Shown: piece after piece, positions 1-6,395 of the stretch
How positions within the stretch are numbered: position 1 is the stretch's first letter
Layout: every line of letters begins with the position of its first letter
Assembly (NCBI GenBank): GCA_946481235.1
Contig: CAMLME010000045.1
Span: 1-12,325, forward strand
Direction: 5' to 3'
DNA: 12,325 nucleotides
From: an uncultured Methylobacillus sp.
GTDB taxonomy: Bacteria > Pseudomonadota > Gammaproteobacteria > Burkholderiales > Methylophilaceae
Program-made: the position numbers and the translations under genes
The notes under the pieces: model-generated
The model's input: the letters and a program-made list of their open reading frames with translations, nothing else
Databases searched by the model: none
Told to the model about the DNA's origin: nothing

Positions 1-153
1 GAACGCAAGACTCCTATAGACGAGACCGCAAATGCAATCTATCTGGTGATGCGTCCCTACACGAACCCGTTGCTGCTTCAGCACAACCTCAGTCTGGCTG
101 AAGAAGTGCCTGTGATACTTTCCGGATTAGTGCTCCGTAGCCTTTCCCCCTAA
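1..153 (+). CDS. C-terminal end of a probable TetR-family repressor (partial)
   Basis: The reading frame is open from the first base to a TAA at 151-153, giving 50 residues with no start in the window. The fragment is helical and leucine-rich, with a segment reading VMRPYTNPLL and an end reading LVLRSLSP. This resembles the ligand-binding C-terminal helices of TetR/AcrR regulators that sit directly upstream of RND pumps. The gene lies 75 bp ahead of the pump adaptor in the same direction, and a dyad overlapping the pump promoter lies in that gap. A local repressor of the pump is therefore the natural reading. The DNA-binding half is outside the window, so the family call rests on context and weak resemblance. 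Confidence 0.5.
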   Translation, partial: ERKTPIDETANAIYLVMRPYTNPLLLQHNLSLAEEVPVILSGLVLRSLSP

Positions 154-162
154 AATTAATGT

Positions 163-199
163 AGTGACTATTGACTTATTTGGTCACTGTAGTGAAAAT
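163..199 (+). promoter_or_regulatory. RND operon promoter with overlapping dyad operator
   Basis: A -35-like TTGACT (171-176) is followed after 17 bp by GAAAAT (194-199), a weak -10. The -35 box is inside a dyad: TGACT (172-176), 5 bp, GGTCA (182-186). A wider pair, AGTGAC (163-168) and GTCACT (183-188), is also present. An 8-bp direct repeat, TGTAGTGA, occurs at 160-167 and 188-195. The layout fits a TetR-type repressor blocking RNA polymerase, probably the one whose gene ends at 153. The repeats are seen directly; the binding role is inferred. Confidence 0.5.
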
Positions 200-215
200 G
201 TGGTTCCAATCTTTT

Positions 216-220
216 GGAGG
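216..220 (+). promoter_or_regulatory. Ribosome binding site of the RND adaptor
   Basis: GGAGG lies 8 bp before the ATG at 229. It decides the start against an in-frame TTG at 214, which overlaps this site. The site lies in the 13-nt loop of a possible hairpin with arms GGTTCC (202-207) and GGAACC (221-226). Confidence 0.75.
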
Positions 221-228
221 GGAACCCC

Positions 229-1350
229 ATGTTTCGTCGCAAACTTGCTTCAGCTACCTTCGTTGGCCTGCTGCCGCTGGCATTGGTTGCCTGCAGTGAT
301 AAAACACCACCCGATCCACGCACGCTGACCCCGTTGGTAAGGGCGGGAAGCGTTCAAGCTGCGTCGGATTCATCCCGTTCTTTCACTGGAACGATTGCTG
401 CGCGTGTTCAAAGCGATTTGGGTTTTCGCGTCCCGGGCAAAGTGCTGGAACGCTTGGTCGATGCAGGCCAAACCGTCAAGCGTGGCCAGCCGCTCATGCG
501 CATCGACCCCATCGATCTCCAGTTGTCGGCACGTGCGCAACATGAGGCGGTGTTAGCCGCAAAGGCCCGCGCAGATCAAGCAACCGAAGATGAAATCAGG
601 CATCGGGACCTTGTGGCAGTCGGAGCGGTTTCGGCATCGACGTACGATCAGATCAAAGCAGCGGCTGACGCAGCTCAAGCACAACTCAAAGCAGCAGAAG
701 CTCAAGCCGACGTGGCAAAGAATGCGTCCAGTTATGCTGTCCTACTCGCCGATGCCGATGGGGTGGTAGTGGAAACCCTGGCGGAACCGGGGCAAGTCGT
801 TAGCGCAGGTCAGCCGGTGGTTCGAGTGGCGCATTCAGGAAAGCGCGAAGCTGTCGTACACCTCCCGGAAACACTGCGTCCCCCATTAGGCTCTGTTGCC
901 CAGGCCAAACTTTACGGCAAGGAAAATCTGGCCGTATCGGCAAAACTCAGGCAGCTATCGGAATCGGCCGATGGATTGGCAAGAACGTTTGAGGCGAGGT
1001 ATGTCCTGGACGGCGCGTTAGCCAATGCTCCGCTCGGTGCGACAGTCACCCTTGAGATTCAGGAAAACCGGCATCGATCGGAACCTGGCCTGGAAGTACC
1101 CATTGGAGCAATTTTCGATTCGGGGAAAGGGGCAGGTGTTTGGGCTCTTGAGGGACAGCCGGTCCATGTAAGTTGGCGTCCTGTAAAAATCCTGAGCCTG
1201 AGTGACGATACTGCACGTGTAGAGGGCAATCTCAAGGTCAATGAGCAGATTGTCACGCTGGGCGCCCATCTGCTGCAGGAGGGCAGGCAAGTCAGACTCG
1301 CGACGAGCGACAGGGGTGCCTCGCGTTCGAACCAAGGGGAGATGAAATGA
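229..1350 (+). CDS. RND efflux periplasmic adaptor lipoprotein (HlyD/AcrA-like membrane fusion protein)
   Basis: This 373-residue protein links an inner-membrane RND pump to an outer-membrane channel. Residues 1-22 are a lipoprotein signal: MFRRK, a hydrophobic stretch, then lipobox LVAC with the lipidated cysteine at 22. A barrel-sandwich (lipoyl-like) half begins near residue 60 (GFRVPGKV) and the second half is near 170-200 (ADADGVVVETLAEPGQVV). Between them, about 98-165, is an Ala/Gln/Lys-rich coiled-coil hairpin. Its turn holds R124, L128 and S135, an exact R-x3-L-x6-S match, the motif that contacts TolC-type channels in this family. Beta-barrel and membrane-proximal domains follow. The ATG at 229 is chosen for its Shine-Dalgarno site and because it gives a clean signal peptide. 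The gene overlaps the permease gene by 4 bp, so the two are probably translationally coupled. The substrate cannot be told from sequence. Confidence 0.93.
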   Translation: MFRRKLASATFVGLLPLALVACSDKTPPDPRTLTPLVRAGSVQAASDSSRSFTGTIAARVQSDLGFRVPGKVLERLVDAGQTVKRGQPLMRIDPIDLQLSARAQHEAVLAAKARADQATEDEIRHRDLVAVGAVSASTYDQIKAAADAAQAQLKAAEAQADVAKNASSYAVLLADADGVVVETLAEPGQVVSAGQPVVRVAHSGKREAVVHLPETLRPPLGSVAQAKLYGKENLAVSAKLRQLSESADGLARTFEARYVLDGALANAPLGATVTLEIQENRHRSEPGLEVPIGAIFDSGKGAGVWALEGQPVHVSWRPVKILSLSDDTARVEGNLKVNEQIVTLGAHLLQEGRQVRLATSDRGASRSNQGEMK

Positions 1351-4300
1351 GCGGCTTCAATCTTTCGGCCCTTGCCGTACGTGAGCGCTCGATCACCCTT
1401 TTTCTGATCATTCTGATCACCATTGCAGGCACCATCGCATTCTTCAAGATGGGGCGGGCAGAAGACCCTCCCTTTACAGTCAAGATCATGACCGTGGTCA
1501 CCGCCTGGCCCGGCGCTACGGCTCAGGAAATGCAGGATCAGGTGGCGGAGAAAATTGAAAAGCGCATGCAGGAGTTGCGCTGGTACGACCGCACGGAAAC
1601 CTACACCCGGCCCGGATTGGCTTTTACCACGGTAACCCTGCTCGACAGCACGCCTCCATCCCAGGTTAAAGAGGAGTTCTATCAGGCGCGCAAGAAAATC
1701 AGTGACGAAGCGCACAATCTGCCCGCTGGCGTCATCGGCCCCTTGGTGAATGACGAGTATGCGGACGTCACTTTTGGCTTGTTTGCCTTGACGGCAACGG
1801 GAGAGCCGCAGCGACTGCTTGTACGCGACGCTGAAAAAATGCGTCAGCGACTCTTGCATGTGGCAGGCGTGAAGAAAGTGAACATCATTGGTGAACAGCC
1901 CGAGCGTATTTACGTCGCCTTTTCCCATGAGCGATTGGCGACTCTGGGCATTACGCCGCAACAGATTTTTGCAGCGCTGAATACCCAGAATGCCTTGACC
2001 CCTGCGGGTTCGATTGAAACCAAGGGTACCCAGGTATTTATTCGCATCGAGGGTGCATTCGACCAGCTGCAGAAAATCCGTGATACCCCGGTTACAGCCC
2101 ATGGTCGGACACTGAAGTTGGCTGATGTCGCAACGGTAGAACGGGGTTACGAAGACCCATCAACATTTCTTGTCCGCAACAATGGGAAGCCGGCACTACT
2201 GCTGGGTATCGTGATGCGTGAGGGTTGGAATGGTCTTGACCTGGGTAAGGCTTTGGACACGGAAGTCACAGCCATCAATGCCGAGCTGCCATTGGGCATG
2301 AGCTTGAGCAAAGTGACCGACCAGGCTGTCAACATCGAAGTATCCGTCGATGAGTTCATGGTTAAGTTTTTCTTTGCCCTGCTCGTGGTCATGCTGGTGA
2401 GTTTCCTGAGTATGGGTTGGCGCGTCGGATTAGTCGTTGCGGCTGCCGTGCCGCTGACACTGGCTGCCGTATTTGTGGTCATGGCGGCGACCGGCAAGAA
2501 TTTCGACCGGATCACATTAGGGTCGCTGATTCTGGCCTTGGGGTTGCTGGTTGACGATGCCATCATCGCAATCGAAACGATGGTGGTAAGAATGGAGGAA
2601 GGATATAGCCGCATTGCCGCCTCTGCTTATGCCTGGAGCCATACTGCAGCTCCAATGCTCTCCGGTACTCTGGTGACGGCCATCGGTTTCATGCCCAATG
2701 GGTTTGCTCAATCCACTGCCGGCGAATACACCAGCAATATGTTCTGGATTGTAGGCACGGCCTTGATTGCATCCTGGATCGTCGCTGTGGTCTTCACCCC
2801 TTATCTGGGCGTCAAGATGCTTCCGGACATGAAGGAGGTGGAGGGGGGTTACGAAGCCATTTACAGCACCCCGAATTACAATCGTTTTCGTTCGCTGCTG
2901 GGGCGAGTAATTCGTCACAAGTGGATCGTAGCCGCCATCGTGATAGGGGCTTTTGTCGTCGCCATCCTGGGCATGGCGGTTGTGAAGAAGCAATTTTTCC
3001 CCACCTCTGACCGTCCTGAGGTGTTGGTCGAGGTCCAAATGCCTTATGGAACCTCCATTGCGCAGACCAGTGCCGCCACGGCCAAGGTTGAGGCATGGCT
3101 GGCGAAACAGAAGGAAGCAAAGATTGTGACGTCGTATATTGGCCAGGGGGCACCGCGCTTCTACCTCGCCATGTCGCCCGAACTCCCCGATCCGTCATTC
3201 GCAAAACTCGTGGTACGCACGGATAATCAAGAAGAACGCGAGGTCCTGAAGCTGAGGCTACGCCAGGCCATTGCCGATGGATTGGCTCCGGAAGCCCGTG
3301 TACGTGTTACGCAACTGGTATTCGGCCCATACTCTCCGTTCCCAGTGGCTTTTCGCGTAAGTGGGCCGGATCCGGAAAAGCTGCGTGCCATTGCTTCCGA
3401 AGTACGAAGCGTGATGGACGCAAGCCCCATGATGCGCACCGTGAATACCGACTGGGGTGTGCGTGTGCCTGCCCTGCACTTCACTCTCCAGCAGGATCGA
3501 CTTCAGGCTTTTGGGCTCACATCCAACAGCGTTGCTCAACAACTCCAATTTCTGCTGAGCGGCATCCCCGTGACCGAAGTTCGGGAAGATATTCGCGCGG
3601 TACAGGTGGTCGGTCGAGCAGCAGAAAACATGCGCCTGGATCCTGAGAAAATATCCGGCTTCACGCTGATCGGTTCTGAAGGACAACGTGTCTCGTTGTC
3701 GCAGATAGGAGTGGTTGATGTCCGCATGGAAGAGCCCACTCTCCGCAGACGCGATCGCACTCCGACAATTACCGTCCGCGGTGACATAGCAGAGGAGTTG
3801 CAGCCGCCCGATGTCTCGACGGCAATCAAGATGCAACTGCAGCCCATTATCGACAAGCTACCGGCTGGCTACAAAATCGAAGAGGCGGGTTCTATCGAAG
3901 AGGCGGGCAAGGCGACCAGAGCATTGGTGCCACTGTTCCCGATCATGATTGCGGCTACGTTGCTGATCATCATCCTGCAGGTGCGATCAATCGCGGCCAT
4001 GGTCATGGTGTTTGCCACGAGCCCCCTGGGGCTAATCGGAGTAGTTCCGACACTGATACTGTTCCAGCAACCTTTTGGGATCAATGCGCTGGTGGGCTTG
4101 ATCGCGCTTTCAGGGATCCTGATGCGGAATACCTTGATCCTGATTGGGCAGATCGAACATAACTTGAAGGAAGGGTTGAATTCTTTTGACGCGGTAGTAG
4201 AAGCCACTGTCCAGCGTGCACGGCCGGTGATTTTGACCGCCTTGGCTGCAATTCTGGCGTTTATCCCGCTTACGCATTCCGTATTTTGGGGAACGCTGGC

Positions 4301-4418
4301 GTATACACTCATTGGCGGCACGCTTGTTGGCACGGTACTGACGCTGGTGTTTCTGCCCGCAATGTACGCTATCTGGTTCAAAATCAAACAGCCAATGAAT
4401 GTTCAAATGGCTCAGTAA
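1347..4418 (+). CDS. RND efflux transporter inner-membrane permease (HAE1-like)
   Basis: A full-length (1023-residue) AcrB-type proton-driven drug/solute exporter. TM1 is at about 12-33, followed by a large periplasmic porter domain to about 330. TM2-6 come next, then TM7 near 524-546, a second periplasmic domain to about 855, and TM8-12 from about 860 to 1013. TM4 contains the paired acidic proton-relay residues D403-D404 in a LGLLVDDAI context. In TM10, where AcrB has the relay lysine K940, this protein has R927 (GILMRNTLIL); as I recall, Arg at this site is also seen in related RND clades. GGGGAG at 1336-1341 precedes the ATG by 5 bp, and the start overlaps the adaptor stop as ATGA. No TolC/OprM-type gene follows, so the pump probably borrows a channel encoded elsewhere. 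The family is certain; the substrate (drugs, solvents, biocides) is unknown. Confidence 0.95.
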   Translation: MSGFNLSALAVRERSITLFLIILITIAGTIAFFKMGRAEDPPFTVKIMTVVTAWPGATAQEMQDQVAEKIEKRMQELRWYDRTETYTRPGLAFTTVTLLDSTPPSQVKEEFYQARKKISDEAHNLPAGVIGPLVNDEYADVTFGLFALTATGEPQRLLVRDAEKMRQRLLHVAGVKKVNIIGEQPERIYVAFSHERLATLGITPQQIFAALNTQNALTPAGSIETKGTQVFIRIEGAFDQLQKIRDTPVTAHGRTLKLADVATVERGYEDPSTFLVRNNGKPALLLGIVMREGWNGLDLGKALDTEVTAINAELPLGMSLSKVTDQAVNIEVSVDEFMVKFFFALLVVMLVSFLSMGWRVGLVVAAAVPLTLAAVFVVMAATGKNFDRITLGSLILALGLLVDDAIIAIETMVVRMEEGYSRIAASAYAWSHTAAPMLSGTLVTAIGFMPNGFAQSTAGEYTSNMFWIVGTALIASWIVAVVFTPYLGVKMLPDMKEVEGGYEAIYSTPNYNRFRSLLGRVIRHKWIVAAIVIGAFVVAILGMAVVKKQFFPTSDRPEVLVEVQMPYGTSIAQTSAATAKVEAWLAKQKEAKIVTSYIGQGAPRFYLAMSPELPDPSFAKLVVRTDNQEEREVLKLRLRQAIADGLAPEARVRVTQLVFGPYSPFPVAFRVSGPDPEKLRAIASEVRSVMDASPMMRTVNTDWGVRVPALHFTLQQDRLQAFGLTSNSVAQQLQFLLSGIPVTEVREDIRAVQVVGRAAENMRLDPEKISGFTLIGSEGQRVSLSQIGVVDVRMEEPTLRRRDRTPTITVRGDIAEELQPPDVSTAIKMQLQPIIDKLPAGYKIEEAGSIEEAGKATRALVPLFPIMIAATLLIIILQVRSIAAMVMVFATSPLGLIGVVPTLILFQQPFGINALVGLIALSGILMRNTLILIGQIEHNLKEGLNSFDAVVEATVQRARPVILTALAAILAFIPLTHSVFWGTLAYTLIGGTLVGTVLTLVFLPAMYAIWFKIKQPMNVQMAQ

Positions 4419-4471
4419 TGCCGCTGGAAACCACGTCTAACAGTACTAGATATTCAAGTGCGTCTAATGGT

Positions 4472-4495
4472 AGAAGCCCGCACAAGCGGGCTTCT
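4472..4495 (+). terminator. Hairpin after the RND operon, possible terminator
   Basis: A perfect 10-bp inverted repeat, AGAAGCCCGC and GCGGGCTTCT, with loop ACAA, begins 54 bp after the permease stop. It is GC-rich and well placed, but it has no T-run after it. It could be a weak terminator or a stem that protects the mRNA 3' end. Confidence 0.55.
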
Positions 4496-4763
4496 CAAGG
4501 CTTACTGGCTGTGATTTAGGGTATAGCGGTGCAATCTATTCAATTTCCTACAGGCTTTATTAGAGGCGCATTTATTGACATGCATTTAACGCCAATTCGA
4601 CAGTCTTTGAAGTCAGTTTGCTAGAAATTCATCCTATTAAAATTCAGATGGTTATGCACACATGCCTCGACAGACTTTATTGTTTATGATCAGTAGCTCT
4701 ATGAATCTGTATAAACTACAGTTTCGCTAGACGCGAATGAAGTCTGTCAAAGAGGTTGTGTAA

Positions 4764-4795
4764 AAAAATGGCTCGGATAACTCCGAGCCATTTTT
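4764..4795. terminator. Bidirectional intrinsic terminator between RND operon and TetR gene
   Basis: TGGCTCGG (4769-4776) and CCGAGCCA (4783-4790) form an 8-bp GC-rich stem with a 6-nt loop, extended by A5/T5. T-runs follow on both strands: 5 T on plus, and 7 T on minus (A-run 4762-4768). It lies 35 bp beyond the stop of the minus-strand TetR gene, so it is that gene's terminator. It can also stop read-through from the RND side. Confidence 0.85.
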
Positions 4796-4830
4796 ATGTG
4801 CCGACCCAAAGCACATATTAAGTTAGTCAA

Positions 4831-5445
4831 TTACGAACTTGCAGGCCAGTTCTTCAGCGCTACCTGAACGACAGTCATCAGCTCTTCGATGGTTGCTCCG
4901 CTCGTTGCCTGAATAGACATTCCTTGATGAATCGTAGCTACATATTTGGCGAGGTCTGATGCATTAACGCTGTTCGGCAAGTCGCCTTGCCTCTGTGCCA
5001 ATTCAAAGCGCTGTCTCAAGGCATCTTCATAGCCTTTTCTCTGTGCGATCAGTTCCCGCTGGATCAACTCCGAGCCCTGTCCGCATGACAGCGCCCCCTG
5101 CACAATCATGCAGCCACGGGGGTTATTTGGGTTAGTTAAAAGCTCGGCGGATTTGGTCAGGAATTTCTCGACAACCTGGCGTGAAGTCGGCTCATTCATG
5201 GCTTCGGCTACATAAGCCACGGGTCCGGCAAGATATTTCCCCAACGCTTTACGGAACAATTCTTCCTTGTTGCCGAAAGCGGCATAAATACTAGGCCGGT
5301 TAATGCCTAGCGCCTCAGTCAGTTCTGCCATGGAGGCACCTTCGTAGCCGCGTAACCAGAATACTTGTAGCGCTTTATCCAATGCTTCTTCATGGTCAAA
5401 AGCGGGAGGGCGGCCGCGTTGCTTGTTCGGTTTTGTAGTGCTCAT
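4831..5445 (-). CDS. TetR/AcrR-family transcriptional repressor of the divergent SDR operon
   Basis: A 204-residue protein of normal TetR size. After a basic N-terminal tail (KQRGRPP, residues 8-14), the TetR_N helix-turn-helix spans about 17-65. It contains GYEGASMAELTEALGINRPS (33-52) and the typical IYAAFGNKEELF (53-64). The rest is the helical ligand-binding and dimerisation domain. Two cysteines, C112 and C121, flank a short helix (RGCMIVQGALSCG); they might sense electrophiles, but that is speculation. The gene is divergent from the SDR gene, with 158 bp between the start codons. Its own -10 (TATAAT, minus strand) abuts the left dyad operator, so autorepression is likely. The Shine-Dalgarno site is weak. 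The inducer is unknown and is probably a substrate of the neighbouring enzymes. Confidence 0.92.
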   Translation of the reverse strand: MSTTKPNKQRGRPPAFDHEEALDKALQVFWLRGYEGASMAELTEALGINRPSIYAAFGNKEELFRKALGKYLAGPVAYVAEAMNEPTSRQVVEKFLTKSAELLTNPNNPRGCMIVQGALSCGQGSELIQRELIAQRKGYEDALRQRFELAQRQGDLPNSVNASDLAKYVATIHQGMSIQATSGATIEELMTVVQVALKNWPASS

Positions 5446-5450
5446 GATGT

Positions 5451-5462
5451 CTTTAATTAAAG
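5451..5462. repeat. 12-bp perfect AT-rich palindrome in the TetR leader
   Basis: CTTTAATTAAAG reads the same on both strands. It sits 6 bp upstream of the TetR start codon, where it may affect translation or simply be chance AT-rich sequence. Confidence 0.4.
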
Positions 5463-5474
5463 AGTGATTTGATT

Positions 5475-5480
5475 ATTATA
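5475..5480 (-). promoter_or_regulatory. -10 box of the TetR gene promoter
   Basis: On the minus strand this reads TATAAT, a perfect -10, about 30 bp before the TetR start. At 17-bp spacing the -35 is poor (TCAACT, 5498-5503); TTGTCA (5501-5506) would need a 20-bp spacer. The box overlaps the left TACC-N4-GGTA dyad, which points to autoregulation. Confidence 0.55.
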
Positions 5481-5490
5481 CCGTTAGGTA
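5479..5490. promoter_or_regulatory. Left TetR operator candidate (TACC-N4-GGTA)
   Basis: The sequence is TACC GTTA GGTA, a dyad with 4-bp arms, followed by CA as in the second copy. It lies just upstream of the SDR -35 and over the TetR gene -10. Its centre is 55 bp from that of the second copy. The symmetry and repetition are seen; binding by the divergent TetR protein is inferred. Confidence 0.6.
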
Positions 5491-5499
5491 CAAAAATAG

Positions 5500-5528
5500 T
5501 TGACAATTAATTTTTGCTCGTCTAATAT
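5500..5528 (+). promoter_or_regulatory. Strong sigma70 promoter of the SDR operon
   Basis: A consensus -35 TTGACA (5500-5505), a 17-bp spacer and a near-consensus -10 TAATAT (5523-5528) are present. The start of the spacer (TTGACAATTAAT) matches the well-known E. coli trp promoter core. Transcription should start near 5535, inside the right dyad, so repression by steric block is expected. Confidence 0.8.
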
Positions 5529-5533
5529 TTATT

Positions 5534-5545
5534 TACCATTCGGTA
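5534..5545. promoter_or_regulatory. Right TetR operator candidate (TACC-N4-GGTA)
   Basis: The sequence is TACC ATTC GGTA, followed by CA, with the same arms and spacing as the copy at 5479-5490. It covers the predicted transcription start of the SDR operon. Confidence 0.6.
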
Positions 5546-5590
5546 CATAATATTGGTTCATGTATCCAATACATCTTTCAAAACCAACCT

Positions 5591-5595
5591 AAGGA
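5591..5595 (+). promoter_or_regulatory. Ribosome binding site of the SDR gene
   Basis: AAGGA lies 8 bp before the ATG at 5604 and decides the start against an in-frame TTG at 5553, which has no such site and would add 17 residues not seen in SDRs. Confidence 0.7.
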
Positions 5596-5603
5596 TAAGC
5601 AAA

Positions 5604-6347
5604 ATGACTCAGCATCAAGGCAAAGTGGCATTTATCACTGGCGCGAATCGCGGCATCGGATTTGAAACTGCAAAGGGACTAGGTGAGTTGGGAATAACCG
5701 TAGTGCTTGGTGCCCGTGATCTCGCTAAAGGGCAGGCAGCGGCCAAGCAGCTACAGGCGCTCGGCATCAAGGCAGAAGCAATCGCCTATGATGCTGCTCA
5801 GCCGGCATCGGGTGATGCCGCGTATGAATACTTCGATCAGCATTTCGGCAAGCTGGACATCCTGGTCAACAACGCCGGGATGCTCATTGAACAGATCGTG
5901 GGCAAGAATAACAGCAGCTCGGTGAGTGCCGATGTATTGCAACAGACTTTCCAGACCAATCTTTTTGCTGTGGTTGCGCTGACGCAGAAGCTACTGCCGC
6001 TTATCAGGAAGGCACCTGCGGGCCGCATCGTTAACCTGTCCAGCATTTTGGGCTCGCTGACCTTGCACAGCATGCCGAATTCACCCATCGACCCGGCAAA
6101 ATCTTTTGCCTACAACGCCTCCAAGGCCGCGTTAAATGTTTACACCATCCATCTGGCGCATGAACTGCGCGACACCAAGATCAAAGTGAATTCTGCACAT
6201 CCTGGCTGGGTTAAAACCGAACTTGGCGGGCCCAATGCGCCGATGGAAGTTGCCGATAGTGGGAAAACCAGCGTGCAATTGGCGACGCTGGATGACAACG
6301 GACCGAGCGGCGGTTTCATTCACGAAGGCGAGCCTTTGCCTTGGTAA
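5604..6347 (+). CDS. Short-chain dehydrogenase/reductase (SDR), NADP(H)-type, carbonyl-reductase-like
   Basis: A 247-residue cytoplasmic oxidoreductase with a Rossmann fold. Cofactor motif TGANRGIG is at residues 12-19. R16, and R38 after the second strand, favour NADPH over NADH. NNAG is at 89-92, structural N119 in QTNLF, and NLSS at 144-147. The catalytic YNASK gives Y170 and K174, and PGW at 200-202 follows. The gap between the serine pair (146-147) and Y170 is about 24 residues instead of the classical 13, because of an insertion (about 152-166). Longer gaps of this kind occur in carbonyl-reductase-like SDRs. It is the first gene of a TetR-controlled operon with a hydrolase and a small membrane protein. 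It probably reduces an aldehyde, ketone or quinone-type compound; the substrate is not determinable. Confidence 0.93.
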   Translation: MTQHQGKVAFITGANRGIGFETAKGLGELGITVVLGARDLAKGQAAAKQLQALGIKAEAIAYDAAQPASGDAAYEYFDQHFGKLDILVNNAGMLIEQIVGKNNSSSVSADVLQQTFQTNLFAVVALTQKLLPLIRKAPAGRIVNLSSILGSLTLHSMPNSPIDPAKSFAYNASKAALNVYTIHLAHELRDTKIKVNSAHPGWVKTELGGPNAPMEVADSGKTSVQLATLDDNGPSGGFIHEGEPLPW

Positions 6348-6395
6348 GTTTTATTAGCCGCGACACATTGGAAACCAGATTAGAGGAGTAGCAAA

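Larger units (their letters stand above)
4419..4830. other. Gene-free intergenic region with short repeats and two hairpins
   Basis: No convincing coding frame was found in these 412 bp. Besides the hairpins at 4472-4495 and 4764-4795, it holds an imperfect direct repeat TCGACAG(T/A)CTTT at 4597-4608 and 4667-4678, 70 bp apart. The second copy pairs with an inverted copy: GACAGACTT (4669-4677) with AAGTCTGTC (4740-4748). A small hairpin, TTCGC-TAGAC-GCGAA (4723-4737), sits inside that pair. CGTCTAA occurs at 4434-4440 and 4461-4467. A TTGACA at 4575-4580 has no matching -10. Confidence 0.6.

Noticed and set aside
214..228. TTG start for the adaptor
   Set aside because: It overlaps the Shine-Dalgarno site that serves the ATG at 229, and it would place EGNP before a good lipoprotein signal.
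1059..2102. 347-residue open frame on the minus strand
   Set aside because: It crosses the adaptor-permease junction antisense and has no coherent domain or ribosome binding site.
4434..4500. Possible integron attC-like site (CGTCTAA repeats near a hairpin)
   Set aside because: The repeats are direct rather than inverted, no conserved core is present, and there is no integrase or cassette structure nearby.
4286..4519. 77-residue plus-strand frame running past the permease stop
   Set aside because: It lies mostly in another frame of the permease C-terminus. The part beyond has a low-complexity Ser/Arg composition and includes the hairpin at 4472-4495.
5553..5603. TTG start for the SDR gene
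   Set aside because: It has no ribosome binding site, while AAGGA sits 8 bp before the ATG at 5604, and the extension does not resemble an SDR N-terminus.
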